64,000 bases of DNA from Stachybotrys elegans (Eukaryota; Ascomycota; Sordariomycetes; Hypocreales; Stachybotryaceae): positions 1 through 64,000 of the forward strand of contig JAGPNK010000003.1 in NCBI GenBank assembly GCA_020746835.1, in the 5' to 3' direction. Below the pieces are notes generated by a model that saw only the letters and a program-made list of their open reading frames with translations, did no database searches and was not told the DNA's origin. Both the position numbers and the translations under genes were made by a program. Shown piece by piece: positions 45,661-57,732 of this stretch. Each line of letters begins with the position of its first letter. Positions within the stretch are counted from its first letter, which is position 1.

Positions 45661-46134
45661 TTATTCATCGAGTCCCAACTTCTCCACAACGACACTGTGT
45701 AGCTCATCAATGTTGTCGAGAAATTGAATGCCAAATTTCTGGCAAACGATTTGTACGTTGCCCCTTTTTGCATAACCTTCAGGGGCTATTGCAATGACTT
45801 TGCTGGGAGCTCGCACGGCGAGCCCAAACTCCAAGAGACTGATTGGTGCCACCGTAGCCGGGTGGAAGTACACCACGATGAGGTCTGCTTGTCCTTGCTT
45901 GTCAAGCTCCCACAAGACCTGCTTATGGAATGGATCGAATGAGATGTCCTCCCGCCATGTGGAGTCCCAGTCAGGACGATTGGGATTGAAGATTGTGATC
46001 GGGTAGTTGGAAAGCGAAACCGCGAGGTTCTTGCGCCAGTCGATGTTGCCAACAGCAGTGGTGGTGCCTGCCAGAAAGACGGACTTCATGCCCTTGATCG
46101 GCTCTTCCGATGGCGCGTGAATGATTTGACTCAT
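45661..46134 (-). CDS. Nucleoside 2-deoxyribosyltransferase-like protein
   Basis: A single exon of 157 aa from ATG 46134 (MSQIIHAPSEEP); the frame stays open upstream, but that part lacks family features. It has the NDT-like Rossmann-type layout: strand SVFLAGTTTAVGNIDWR at the N-terminus, IFNPNRPDWDSTW, then ADLIVVYFHPATVAPISLLEFGLAV, where the Glu of LLEFG is in the position of the catalytic nucleophile. It ends in the nucleotide-binding half with KVIAIAPEGYAKRGNVQIVC. Members of this superfamily (Nuc_deoxyrib_tr/Nuc_deoxyrib_tr2, related to TIR-like and DUF4406 folds) cleave the N-glycosidic bond of nucleosides or NAD-type substrates. There is no signal peptide, so it is cytosolic. It sits head to head with a HET/NB-ARC/TPR gene. 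Confidence 0.78.
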   Translation of the reverse strand: MSQIIHAPSEEPIKGMKSVFLAGTTTAVGNIDWRKNLAVSLSNYPITIFNPNRPDWDSTWREDISFDPFHKQVLWELDKQGQADLIVVYFHPATVAPISLLEFGLAVRAPSKVIAIAPEGYAKRGNVQIVCQKFGIQFLDNIDELHSVVVEKLGLDE

Positions 46135-46536
46135 GATTGATTCCTTTGGACCAAAAATAAAACAGCGACGGAGTATGCTGCTGGATATAACAGTTCGTGT
46201 GAGTGTTGACAGAAGCATAGACATGACTTCCAAGCCGTCTAGCTCTGCTGAATTGAATGACTAGCAGGGCGTTTCAGCGCAAGCTGGATGATCATGCCCA
46301 GTGCGGGTTCGTGCTCCGCTGCTGAGGCAGTGATTGGTTCTTGGGGCGGTTACAGTATTTAGGCAGCCATTTACCCCTCTTCGAATCTCACAAGTAAGAG
46401 GTGAGGCATATGTAAAGTATCTGCTTGGAGGCTATTCGCCTACCAACACTCATGCCAGTAATTCGGCTTGACGATTAGCTCCATCCCCACCCATACTGAT
46501 GTAGAATGTCCACAGAAAGGTGTGTAGCCATCAGAG
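46135..46536. promoter_or_regulatory. Divergent promoter between NDT-like and STAND genes
   Basis: About 400 bp separate the two divergent start codons. No distinct TATA box was found. The arrangement would allow joint regulation, which is inference from layout only. Confidence 0.4.
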
Positions 46537-49500
46537 ATGCGCCTTTTACGTATGAATAGTGATGGAAAGTTCAGTCTGACAAGAGTTTTCCGAGCACGAC
46601 CTTCCGAGCTATGCAACTCTGTCCCACACTTGGCGGGGTGATCTTGAGTGCACATACCAAGACGTTCTTGCTTCTCTGGGCACGCCAGCTAGCGAAAGGC
46701 TCTCCAACTTCGACAAGCTTTACTTCTGCGGTGAACAGGCCAGAAAAGACAAACTGCAGTACTTCTGGGTGGATACGTGCTGCATCGACCGGACAAGCAG
46801 CGCCGAGCTGAGCGAGGCAATTAATTCCATGTTTACATGGTACCAACGATCCAACAAGTGCTACGTACTTCTCACAGATGTTTCGATACACTTCGAGAAC
46901 AACGATTTGAACCACAGAGACCCTCAACTGAGGCAAAGCTGGTGGTTTAGTCGAGGCTGGACCCTGCAAGAGCTTTTGGCTCCTGTATCCGTCGAGCTTT
47001 TCTCTCGAGAAGGGAAACCACTTGGATCCAAAAGATTGCTGGAGAAACAGATCGCAGAAATCACGGGGATCCCTGTTTCCGCGCTTCGGGGCACTCCTTT
47101 GTCGTTTTTCACTACTGAGGAGAAGCTGTCTTGGATGAAAAATCGACAGACCAGGCGGGAAGAAGATAGTGTCTATTCACTCCTAGGTATCTTTGACCTC
47201 CACATGCCGGCAATGTATGGCGAAGGACGGCAACATGCGCTACAGCGCCTCCAGTCGGAAATTGAGAAGCAGCTAAATGGCTCAACTTCCTACAAGAGAT
47301 CCGACTCCCAACATGCGATTAATAGATGGATCGTACCGTTCGAGAGGAACTCCCGTTTCACAGATCGCGAGGGGGAGCTCACCCAACTTGAACAGAAGTT
47401 CTTCTCCCCAGACCGCTTTACGAAGGTGGCAATCTGCGGACTCGGGGGCGTCGGCAAGACACAGCTCGTGTTGGAACTCCTTTACCGTGAGAAGGAAAGA
47501 AACAGCAACTGCTGCGCTATCTGGATACAGGCAACAAGCACCGACAGCTTGGATCAAGGATTTCATGCTGCAGCTCGACAACTGGGGATTCCAAACATTG
47601 ATAACAAAGATGCGGATGTCAAGCAGCTGGTACGAGATTTTCTCTCCGAGGATGCTACAGATCAGTGGATTCTCGTATTCGACAATGCCGACGACATTCA
47701 AATGTGGTGTCAGCCCATGGCTTCGGACAACCAAGAATCAACACGTCTGCTTGACTACATCCCACGAAGCAAAACGGGCCGAGTCATCTTCACAACCAGG
47801 GATCGAAAAGTGGGAGTGAGGCTAGCCCAAGACAACGTTGTGGAACTTCTCAAACTGAATGAGGATTCATCCTTACGAATGTTACGAGGCTGTCTTGTCG
47901 ACAAGTCCATCATTGACAATAACATTGCGGCCGCCAAATCAATGCTGACTTGGCTGACTCACCTCCCACTTGCTATCTCCCAGGCAGCTTCCTATATCAA
48001 CGAAAACTCAATCAGTTTGGAGGAATATCTGTCGCTTGTTGATTGCCAAGAGCAAGACATAATTGACCTCTTGACGGAGCATTTTGAAGATGATGCAAGA
48101 TACTCCGACGTAAAGAACCCAGTGGCCACAACGTGGCTGATCTCCTTTCAGCAACTTCAGCAGCAAGATCCCCTCGCAGCCGATTATATGTCATTTATGG
48201 CATGTATAGACCACAAGGATGTACCACAGCACCTCCTTCCACCGGGGCCGTCTCGAAAGCAGGAGATGGATGCTATTGGGAGATTGAAAGCATACTCATT
48301 CATCACCAGACGCACGAGAGAAATGGCAATCGATATCCACAGACTGGTCCATCTTGCGGTCCGAAGCTGGCTTCGAAATAAAGGAGTCCTCTCTGAATGG
48401 ACACATCGGGCCATGGAACGTCTTGAAGAGGTGTTTCCGGATCACGAGCATAGAAATAGGGCTATTTGGAGAACGTACTTGCCACACGCGCGCTGCCTCC
48501 TGGATTCAAGTCTTCTGCCACAGGACCATGACAGTAGGATGAGTCTGGAATGGAAGATAGCTTTGTGCTATTACAGCGACGGCCGATTTGGTGAGGCGGA
48601 ACAACTGATTCAGCGGGTTATGCTCTTTCGGACAAATACTCTTGGCGAGGAGCATCCGGATACTCTCAGATGTCTCGCAAAATTGTCTCTAATCTACCAT
48701 GCCCAGAGTCGATTTCTAGAAGCTGAAAAGCTCGGCTCAAAGGCAATGGCAGGTCAGGTGATAGTTTTGGGAGAGGAAGATCCCGAAACAATGTCCACAA
48801 TGAGCAATCTGGCCATGACGTACAGCGACCTCTCCAAATGGAAAGAAGCAGAGGAGCTCGAACTGCAAACTATGAAGCTGAGAAGGCGTGTCCTTGGGGT
48901 CGAACACCCAGATACACTTGTCGGTATGAGCAATCTGGTATATCTCTACAACTGCCAAGGCTGGTGGGCGAAGGCTGAAGAGATCGGAAAAGAAACCATC
49001 ACAGCGCGGAAGAAGGTTCTGGGTGTTGAGCATCCAGACACTCTGCTGAGCATTGGCAACTTAGCACACACCTATAACAACCAGGGCCGCTACCGAGAGG
49101 CAGAGGAGTTGCTGACCTCCGTCATGAACATACGCATAAGGGTGCTGGGACGAGATCACCCACATACATTGAGTGGGATGAGCAATCTGGGCGTCAGCTA
49201 CCATAACCAGGGTCGTTGGGAAGAGGCCGAGGCGATGCAGTCACAAGTCGTAGCGTCACGAAAGGAATTGCTGGGTCCTGAACACTTTTCAACCCTGACA
49301 AGCATGGCTCATCTGTCATTGACGTACCAGAGCCAAGGCCGGCGCGACGAGGCAGAGCAGCTGGCACTGGAGGTAATGGAGCTGCGGAAAAAGGTCCTCG
49401 GTCCTGAACATCACCATACGCTCAATAGTATGACCAGCCTTGCATCAATGTACGCTGATAGTCAACCTGCGAAGGCCGAGGAACTGTTCCTGCAGGCTTT

Positions 49501-49654
49501 GGCGATCCGCATGAGCGTATTGGGAATGGAACATCACCACACCATTGGGAGTATGAGCCAGCTGTCAGCACTGTACAGGAAGCTCGGGCGAATCAAAGAG
49601 GCTGAGGAGCTAGAGGGACAAATCACAGAGATTCGGGAGAAGTTGTCTACCTGA
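46537..49654 (+). CDS. HET/NB-ARC/TPR STAND protein, frame broken near start
   Basis: The HET domain begins at ATG 46537 (MRLLRMNSDGKFSLTR), but the frame carrying SYATLSHTW, then WVDTCCID, is the next one over. A single extra T in the TTTT run at 46586-46589 would account for the shift. After it, one frame runs to 49654: HET motifs (SHTW, TYQDV, YFWVDTCCIDR, RGWTLQELLAP), an NB-ARC/NACHT-type ATPase with P-loop CGLGGVGKTQL and Walker B-like WILVFDNADD, RVIFTTR and THLPLAISQAASYI, and at the C-terminus eight full plus one partial TPR units of 42 residues of the kinesin-light-chain type (LGxEHPDTLxxMSNLAxxY). Such proteins control heterokaryon incompatibility or innate defence, with TPRs as ligand sensor and HET as the cell-death executor. 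Whether the frame break is real or an assembly error decides if it is functional. Confidence 0.85.
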
Positions 49655-49992
49655 GGTAGCAACCCTTTTCCACATATACCCTCTCAACAAGGCGGGAAGT
49701 AGGGTGGGAGACGATATTTTGTTGACGTCGTTGCGATGAAGCCAGTTATTCATATCATGATTAGCCTCACTTCTCGTGATAGTTAGTCAAAGGGTATGCT
49801 TTACTCTTCCGTCGATTGTGTGTTGAGTGTCTTTCGAGATGGAACCTGTATCTGCGTCTTCTTGATAGTGCAAAGACTTTCGGGACTACAATTTCTACAT
49901 CGTCTTCGCTCGTTTCACAGTCTCATTCTTGCTCGCTTGTTTGATCGAAACCTGCCTGCAAATTAATATTATTGTGAAATCGATCCTTACTG
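49655..49992. other. Intergenic region between convergent genes
   Basis: About 340 bp between the STAND stop and the amidohydrolase stop. No coding signal. Confidence 0.5.
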
Positions 49993-52031
49993 CTAGTTCC
50001 TGTGCAGTTGGCCATGCCCACATGCTCCTCGCGGCCTCACGCGCTGTAAAGCTTGACGGCCATTAGCTGCCAGGGATCTCCCTCGAACCCCCCCAACACG
50101 CTTCTTGTCCAGAGCTGTAGCCAAGGTATCATTGTTAGGGAATCGAGGGATTATGCCCCCAAAGCTCATCCCGTCTGAAACATACAGCACTTCTCCACCT
50201 AGCATTGTCAGCAAAACCTTCTGTCGCCCAATTTCTTCATCTGGAAGCTCGAAGTAGTTGGATTCGAGGATGATCACGTCGGCAAGCTTGCCCACTTCCA
50301 AGGAGCCAATCTTCTTATCGGCTCTCAAAAACCGGGAGCTCTCGATGGTAATGGCCCGAATGGCTTGCTCACGTGTGAGGGTCGGACCTGGCAACCCGGG
50401 CCCATCATAGGGCGGGCCAAGCGAGGCCGGAGAGTTGGGGTTTGTGGGATCCCCAGAACGCGTCACAGCTACCTTTATGGTAAGCCATTCATCCAGAGGG
50501 TCAATCTATTGCGGTTAGTTGATGAATTCTTAGAGTTTGCTGCACTTACTGGCCAGTCGCTGCCATAAATGATTCGGCTCCCTGACTGTGCAATGCTTCC
50601 CCAAGCTTCCAGGTAGTTTGACCGTATGGGGCCCATACTATTCAAGGTATTTGGTATCCATTCAGGCATCGCCTGGGCCCATTGGAAGCTCATTATAGGG
50701 TCTGCTTTGAGTTTTGAAAAACGCGGCCAGTCTTGGGGGTCGGTGAGTTCATTGTGAGCAAGCCCGACTCTATAGTCGTACTCATCACCATGACTGCTTC
50801 GAAACCTCTCGAGACTGTTCAAAGTCTCCCTGACGGCCAGGTCACCGTCTGTGTGAACCTGAATGTCAATTTGGTTGAGAATGAGTTGTTCAATGGTCAA
50901 ATCGAGTATATCACTCGCCCAATAAGGCTCTGGCTTTGGCCTCGGGTCAGGCTCCCAGACCGAACCGTTCCCAGTAGGGACCAGGTAGGGCTCAATCACG
51001 GCTCCGGTGTTTGCTGGATAGAGAATGACACCATCCATGAACAGTTTAGCGGCCTGCCACTTCACCGTTGGTCTGGGATTCATCTCACTCCCGTCATCCC
51101 ATTTCTGAGTGAAGTTGACAATGTCGTCTATCAGCGACTCCACCGCAGTCGTGGAATTCGGTGAAGTGACAACGTAGTCAAAGTAGGCTCTTGCACTCAA
51201 GCTTCCCTCGTCTTTGATCGCTGCAAACGCCGCTGCGCTTGTCTCTCTGGCTTCGGCGTCTTGGAAGGTGGTTACCCCCTCTTCCCGAAGAAGCTTAAGG
51301 GCGGCTTTGGCAGCTTGGAGATTGTGCTCTAGCGTTGGGGGCGCTGGACCAGCAAGAAGCCCCCCTGCGTTGTCTTGAAGAATGCCTGATGGCTCCCGGC
51401 TACCAGAAAGGCGCTCTATAATGCCACCTGCTGGGTCTGATGTTGTCTCGTCAATGCCAGAGCCTGTTAGGGCAGCTGAGTTAACCCAGCGTGTATGACG
51501 ATCTGCAGATATGACGAGAATTGGTCTTCGAGCGGCCAAAGTGTCCAAGTCGAACTTGTTCACGCCTCCGGTGGAATCAGTCAGGGTATAATAATCCAGA
51601 GCGATGACTTCCAACCAGTCGTCATCACTCTTGTCCACATCAGTGTCGAGACACGATTGGATGTGGCTAAGAACCTCTCTTAGCAGGAGTGGCTGATAAT
51701 TGAGACTACACTTTAGGAGATCAGAACCGCCCTCAAGCACATGCATGTGCGCATCAACTAGGCCGGGCATGGCCATGCGTCCCTCCAGATCAATCAGTCT
51801 CGTGTCCGGGCCAATCAAAGACCTGGCGCAGCTGTCGCGCCCAAGGAACGTAATGTACCCATCTTTGATCGCCATAGCTGAGTGAATCGAGGAATCTTCG
51901 TCGAGTGAATGAATCGATCCATTATGGAACACTATATCGGCGATGGGATGAGTATTGGTGGCAAATACGAGATGCAGACATATCGCTCCTGCAAGTAGCA
52001 GCCAGCTACTAGAAATTACGCGTACCGTCAT
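49993..52031 (-). CDS. Secreted amidohydrolase family 3 protein (YtcJ-like)
   Basis: Exons 52031-50550 and 50505-49993 (44-nt intron, GTAAGT..ATAG) give 664 aa. The start at 52031 is preferred because it exposes a signal peptide (MTVRVISSSWLLLAGAICLHLVFA); an ATG at 52079 adds 16 residues. Metal-site motifs: MPGLVDAHMHVLEGG (HxH), VHTDGDLAV, GLAHNE, and the closing IIYGSDWP at the exon boundary. The C-terminal domain has KLADVIILESN and VLYVSDG. Amidohydrolase_3 members hydrolyse C-N bonds of N-substituted formamides, ureas or cyclic amides; the substrate is unknown. The predicted secretion is unusual for this family but seen in fungi. The last 25 residues are basic and Gly-rich and may reflect an undetected intron near the stop. 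Confidence 0.86.
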
Positions 52032-52999
52032 GCTACGGTGAGGAATTTGTGAAGACCAGAGCTTTGCCCAGCTGTCCATGAGTAGCGTTGAAGTAAGGGC
52101 TGTTGTGATGACTGAGAAATCTGAAAAGATGGGTTTTCCTGTTCCAATGGAATATCAGACAGCTTAATTTTATATTTCTCGACCAGTAAAATACGGAAGA
52201 TGGTTAGAGAGTGAGGCAATTTTACCCTTTCTGGGTATTCATGTGCCTAGATGGGCATGCATCCATTGTCCAACCCCGATGTCGCCGTTGCATGATGCCT
52301 ATACCATATCAACACTATCAGAATTAATTACGATCGCTCCCTCAGCAGAGGCTAAGTACGAGATGCCAAAAACCAATTGGAGGCTACAATCTTGTGACCT
52401 TCCAACTACAATGATGTGTGTAGGTCAGCATAAAGCTACCGCGCTTTCCATTGAACAATATCGGGCATGGTCAATTTGTGAAGTCCTACAGTGGCGTATG
52501 ACCCGTTTGCGATTCGTCTCTGTCTGTCAAAAGCCGTCAGCCAGACATACATATGTGGTCATCCTCCACGTGCTCGCGCTCAGCGTACTTGGTGTGCAGG
52601 CACGTAATCACCCCACCAATGCAGGGTTGGCTATCGAGTTGGACTACGTCATACACTGAAATCGTTCTACAAGACGTGGCGCAGCAAGCCTCAACCAAAA
52701 CGTTATTTCAACAACCTTACGCTCATCAGATAGATCAATCACACTCCGGATCCTTCTGTAAATTTCTCTTAGCGGTGACTTCTCCTCCTTGATCAGGTCG
52801 GTACGACAAGTCGAGTTGTTTGGGTGCTCCTATCAGTCTGCCAGCGCGCCAGCCTCCAAGAACCAAGGCATTGTGGCGATAAGGACAGGGCGCTCATCGA
52901 GCCTGGTACACCCACCAAACGAGCAGAATTACTTATTCCTATCGGAACTTTTACGATCGGATTTTGCAGGCCTTTCTGAGGCTGCAAATTGGGACAGAC
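52032..52999. other. Intergenic region between divergent genes
   Basis: About 970 bp between the amidohydrolase start and the CSC1-type channel start. Forward open frames here lack domains and are judged to be chance. Confidence 0.45.
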
Positions 53000-55856
53000 A
53001 TGGCGACGGTTGGGGATACCAGCTTCGGCATCACCGAGAAAAAGGTGTGTCAGCGCAACATGATGGTGCCTCTTAACTGACCTTGATGCAGCCAAAAGGC
53101 TCCGCTTCTCTAGCAGCGGTTTTATCTGCCTTTCTCCCTACTTGGGTCAGTCATCACATCAAAATACTCAACAACTCAATGATAACAGAACTTAGATTGT
53201 GGGACTTGTATTCCTGGCAATATTTGTCTTGATCCGACAACGCTACACCAAGATCTACGCACCTCGTACATTCATGGGAACCATTCCCGAGAAGTCAGTC
53301 TCGTCTCCTCGCCACTGGCATCTTCCTCATGGTTAACTTGCGTAGGAATCGCACACCCGCACCAACTGGAAAATGGTTTGACTGGCTTCATACCATGATC
53401 GCCACCCCCGACAAGTTTATCCTGCTCCATCAGTCTTTGGACTCCTATCTCTTTCTTCGATTTCTGAGGACTATTATCTTCATCTGTCTTGTCGGATGCG
53501 TTTTGACATGGCCCATCCTTATGCCAGTTAACGCCAAAGGGGGTGGGCAGTCAACGGAGCTCGACAAACTCGGCATCGGAAACATCCAACAGAACCGATT
53601 TCTATACGCGCACGCTGTCATGGCATGGGTGTTTTTAGGATTTGTGATGTTCACAGTGGCGCGAGAGCGCCTGTGGCTGATTGGCCTTCGCCAAGCCTGG
53701 AAACTCTCACAGTCCCAGTCAACCCAGCTGTCGTCGCGAACCGTGCTTTACCTGTCAGCACCACGAGACTCTTTGGATGAGTCTAAGATGAAACATTACT
53801 TTGGCGATGCAGCAGTACGAATATGGCCCGCAGTAGACGTCAAAGACATACAGTCCATGGTCTCGAATCAGGATTCCATGGTTGAACAACTCGAAGGCGC
53901 AGAGATGTCTCTTATCCTCAAAGCTGACCAATACGCTCGGAAGCATGGTAAACGGTCAGGCGGCCAGTACGAAAACCTTCCCCAACCAGCAAAGACCTCT
54001 TTTCGACCGAGACGGCGCATACCGTTCAGCGATGACGACACAATCACGAGGCTACGACGGGGTATACGAGAAAATATGGAGAAGATCGACGAGATGAGAA
54101 ATTCATTCCATATAGGGGAACCGCACGGGGCTGCTTCTGTGTTTGTTGAGTTCAAAAGTCAATTTGACGCTCAACTGGCGTCTCAGCAAGTGATCTCGAC
54201 AAATCCTGCAGCTTTTACGCCGAGGTATACCGATGTGCCCCCGTCCGACATCATCTGGCCCAACCTCACGCTCTCGCCGCCTCGCCGAGCATTTCAGGCT
54301 GCCCTGGGTTCCGCCATTGTAAGCGCCATAATCCTGTTCTGGTCAATTCCTAGCGGGTTTGTCGGTCTGGCCTCGAACATCAGCTACCTGTCGGAGAACT
54401 TCAAATGGCTTGGATTCCTAAAGGGGCTACCTGATCCAGCTATTGGGCTCCTGTCTGGCCTTCTACCACCCCTGGTCACTAGCGCTCTCACAAAATTTGT
54501 TCCCAATATATTCAGATGTACGCTTGCACGCATCTGGCTTCTTCAGGATTACTGCTGACCATTTACAGTTATTTTCGAAGCATGTGGCACGCCTTCTAAA
54601 ACTGCGAACGAACTGAAAGTCCAGAAGTGGTTTTACCTCTTCCAAGTCACCCAGGTCTTCCTGGTCACAGCCGTCTTTTCTGGGGCAGCTACGGTTGCTT
54701 CAGAATTGTTGGAAAAGCTGCAGAATCCCACATCAGTCCCAGAGCTTCTGGCGAGGGAACTCCCAAAATCCTCAAATTTCTACCTAACCTACTTTATTCT
54801 TCAGGGCACAACTTCGGCTGCCGACAATATACTTAACTACACCGATCTGCTTCAGTACTTGATCTACAGCTCTTTCATTGACAAGACTCCCAGAAAATTG
54901 TTTAACCGATTTACATCAATGAAAGGGATCGCCTGGGGAAAAGTTTTTCCTAAAGTCAGTACTCCTTCTTTCGCTCTTGTTATGCCTCGCTAACTAAGGT
55001 ACAGTTTGCCAATTTTTGTATTATTGGTGAGACAACGTTGGATCTTCAATATTCTCTCTACTAATCCCAGCTTTTAGCAATCGCATATTCATGCATATCC
55101 CCGCTGGTCATGGGATTTGCTGCGGCCGGACTGTCGCTTTACTACTTCTCTTACCGCTATAATCTCCTGTTCGTGATCCAATCCAACATCGACACCAAAG
55201 GTCAAAGTTATACCCTGGCTCTGCAGCACCTTCTCACCGGGGTGTACATTGCCGAGCTAGCATTGATTGGCATCTTTGGCTTAAGGAACGCACCAGGGCC
55301 ACTGGCTCTTCTGATTCTGCTTTTAATAGCCACCATCACCTACCACTTCGTGATGAACAAATACCTCGCTCCATTGGAAAAGAGGGTACCCCTGGATCTA
55401 GTGAACTCTGAGAGCGGCGATCAGGAAACTGCACCGCTGCTGTCTGCTGAGGAAGGAGAAAGTACGTCGCAAATACAGCGGCTCGGAGAGCGTATGAATG
55501 TGCCGCAAAGAGTGGCAGAACGTGTTATAGACCCCCTGGCGCAGTTCTTTGAGCCGCACATCTTCGCGTCGTGCAGAGCGATGAAACGCTGGCTGGAAGA
55601 TGAGGATGGATCCAGCGGCCTGGATGAAGTCCAGAGGGTTGATGAAGATGATATTCAGAAAGCATATCTGAACCCGGCCCTTACAAGTGCCCCGCCTACA
55701 ATTTGGCTCGCCCGGGACCACATTGGAGCGACGAGTCACGAGATTACCGAATTGAAGGAGGAAGGGCTTGAGGCTAGTGATGAAGGTGCATGGATAGATG
55801 ATCGGGGCAGAATCAGGTGGGACATGGACACAGTACTGGAGACTGCCATACTGTAG
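53000..55856 (+). CDS. CSC1/OSCA-type (DUF221) calcium-permeable channel
   Basis: Seven exons (53000-53044, 53092-53145, 53196-53293, 53346-54517, 54569-54954, 55005-55026, 55078-55856) sum to 2556 nt, 851 aa. N-terminal helices IVGLVFLAIFVLIRQRY and FLRTIIFICLVGCVLTWPIL with AVMAWVFLGFVMFTVA form the RSN1_TM region. A cytosolic PHM7_cyt-like domain follows, including SRTVLYLSAPRD and SVFVEFKSQFDAQLA. The RSN1_7TM (DUF221) core follows from IIWPNLTLSPPRRAFQ through GLLSGLLPPLVTSAL, TYFILQGTTSAADNIL and YRYNLLFV. An acidic cytosolic tail of about 180 residues ends the protein. The family forms osmosensitive or mechanosensitive cation channels in plasma or internal membranes. One exon is only 22 nt long. 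Confidence 0.92.
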
Positions 55857-57255
55857 ATAGTTGCAGACCAACAGATCGACACGGGGTCACCACATCAATG
55901 GAAAGGCGCTGTCCCTATGCATTGGAGCCATTGCATTACTGACCTGTTTGACACTGTGTATTTCCATTTGGTTCTTTGAAGCAGCCGTCGAGTCGTACTG
56001 TTCACCCAGCTGGAGACGTTGGGTCTCTACGGATCTTCTCCGGTCATTGTCCGAATCGGATTGGAACTTCAAGTGTGACTTTGCCAGGCTCAGTATTACA
56101 AGTTTATCAGCTCAATTTACGACGTTTAGTTAAATCTACTAATGAGACCATGTCAAATCAGTTTCCACTTTGACAATACCCTCGATTCGGAGTGAATGAT
56201 GAGACCAGGGAGCCTTCAACCTAGGCCGTCCTCATTCATGGTGCCATAGGGTAGGACATTTCTACTCTTAGAGAAAAGCTGAGCGATCGGGCTCACGAGG
56301 TTCCGGAATTAGTAAATTGGCTTAGTGCTCGTGAAATGTGGGGGTGGCAGCGACAGACCAATAAAGGGGAGGTTTGTAGCCGATTATGAATAATGTGAAT
56401 AAATGAGTAATAAGACCGCTTCCTTCCCGTATGCAAACAGTATATAAGCACTGACTAAAATTTCCATTACCATCCTATTCGAGATGCTGGGCTGTTCGGC
56501 AGCATATGTAAACTCGGCGAAAGTAATGACTAAAACTAGTAAGCGCTATCCTTGTCCTGGCATAAGTGGTGGCCAACTTGCTCACTTTTGCCCCAAGGGA
56601 TCACATCATGAAGGCGTGTGTGAGGGAAAGCGGACCACTTTCACGGTATTACGCTCGTATCATAGAAGGCCCTAGGAACAGCAGCATGAAATTTCGTATA
56701 TGGAGGGTCCTATGGATAGTACGACTGCATGGCTCAACAGTTATTCTTAGACTGACCTGGCCACCTCCCTGCCTTGTGTTTCGAGCATTGTCTCCAGGTA
56801 CCGCACATATAGCTTCACCTGCTCGTATTGGAGCATGCCCTAACCTCATTGGGATCCATCTTTCGTCTTTACCGCGGGGGATCTTGGCGAGACGCTGTTC
56901 TTCGAACGGAGCACGGGGTACCCGCCCCTCCATTCGCAGTTTGACTGCTTTTACGGATGCATGACGCCGGAAAAGGCGGCGACAGTCTATACGAACAACC
57001 GGTATCCATATTTTCTAAATCCCCATGCTGAGCGGTGACATAGCTCCTTCGCCTCGAGATTTACAATACGAGTCGTGGCAAATGTAAGTCGGCTGGACAG
57101 GTATATAACACCCTCTTTCCTATCACGTTAGAACAATCTCTTTCATCAACATCACAGACAACATTCGAGTTCATCTCTACTTCACTCGCTTCTACCTTTC
57201 CACCATTACCAACACACCAACACCAACACCCTAATCAACACCCTAATCAACCAAA
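55857..57255 (+). promoter_or_regulatory. Intergenic region with TATA box of Alt a 1-like gene
   Basis: About 1.4 kb. A forward frame at 55861-56133 has one hydrophobic stretch but no other support. TATATAA lies at 57102-57108, about 150 bp before the ATG at 57256. The leader carries ACCAACACC and CACCCTAATCAA direct repeats immediately before the ATG. Confidence 0.5.
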
Positions 57256-57732
57256 ATGCGTGCCTTCACCGCCATCACTGCTCTCTTCGCCGCGGCCGTT
57301 GCTGCCGCCCCTGCGCCCCCTAAGGAGGACGTTTGGGTCAGCAACTTCCTTGTCCGCAAGACCTCTGGCGTTGATGGAACTGCCGTCCAGGTTGTGTCCT
57401 TCGACATTCCTAGCTTCCACTGCGAGGTCTCCAACCCCGATTTCCCCTCGGCCGCCACCCAGTGTGAGGGTGGCAGCACCTACTTCTTCTCTCTGGTCCC
57501 CAGCACCGAGGAGGGCGTCGAGTTTGGACTCGAGATCACTCGTTACTTCAAGGACGGGTAAGTCAGAACATACCCAAAGATCTTACATGATTCATGACTA
57601 ACACGAGACGATAGATCCGTCCTCTTCGGCTCTGGCGCTGTTCCTACCGTTTGCCGTGCCGGCGGCAACGGTGCCACCGACTACGTTTGCACTCAGACTA
57701 CCCCTGTCGGCATCTTCATCTTCCCCCAGTAG
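57256..57732 (+). CDS. Small secreted AA1-like (Alt a 1-type) protein
   Basis: Two exons, 57256-57557 and 57615-57732, separated by a 57-nt intron (GTAAGT..ATAG), give 139 aa. The signal peptide is MRAFTAITALFAAAVAAAPAP. The mature chain opens DVWVSNFLVRKT and shows VQVVSFDI, FHCEVSNPDFP, ATQCEGG, VGIFIFPQ at the C-terminus and two more Cys (TVCRAG, DYVCTQ), i.e. four Cys that could pair as in the Alt a 1 beta-barrel. This family is abundant in Dothideomycetes and Sordariomycetes; members are secreted, and some trigger plant responses or act as allergens. Codon use is strongly GCC/GTC biased, typical of highly expressed fungal genes. Confidence 0.82.

Noticed and set aside
55861..56133. Small membrane-protein-like frame after the CSC1 gene
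   Set aside because: A single hydrophobic stretch directly after a stop codon, with no promoter or conserved feature; unsupported.
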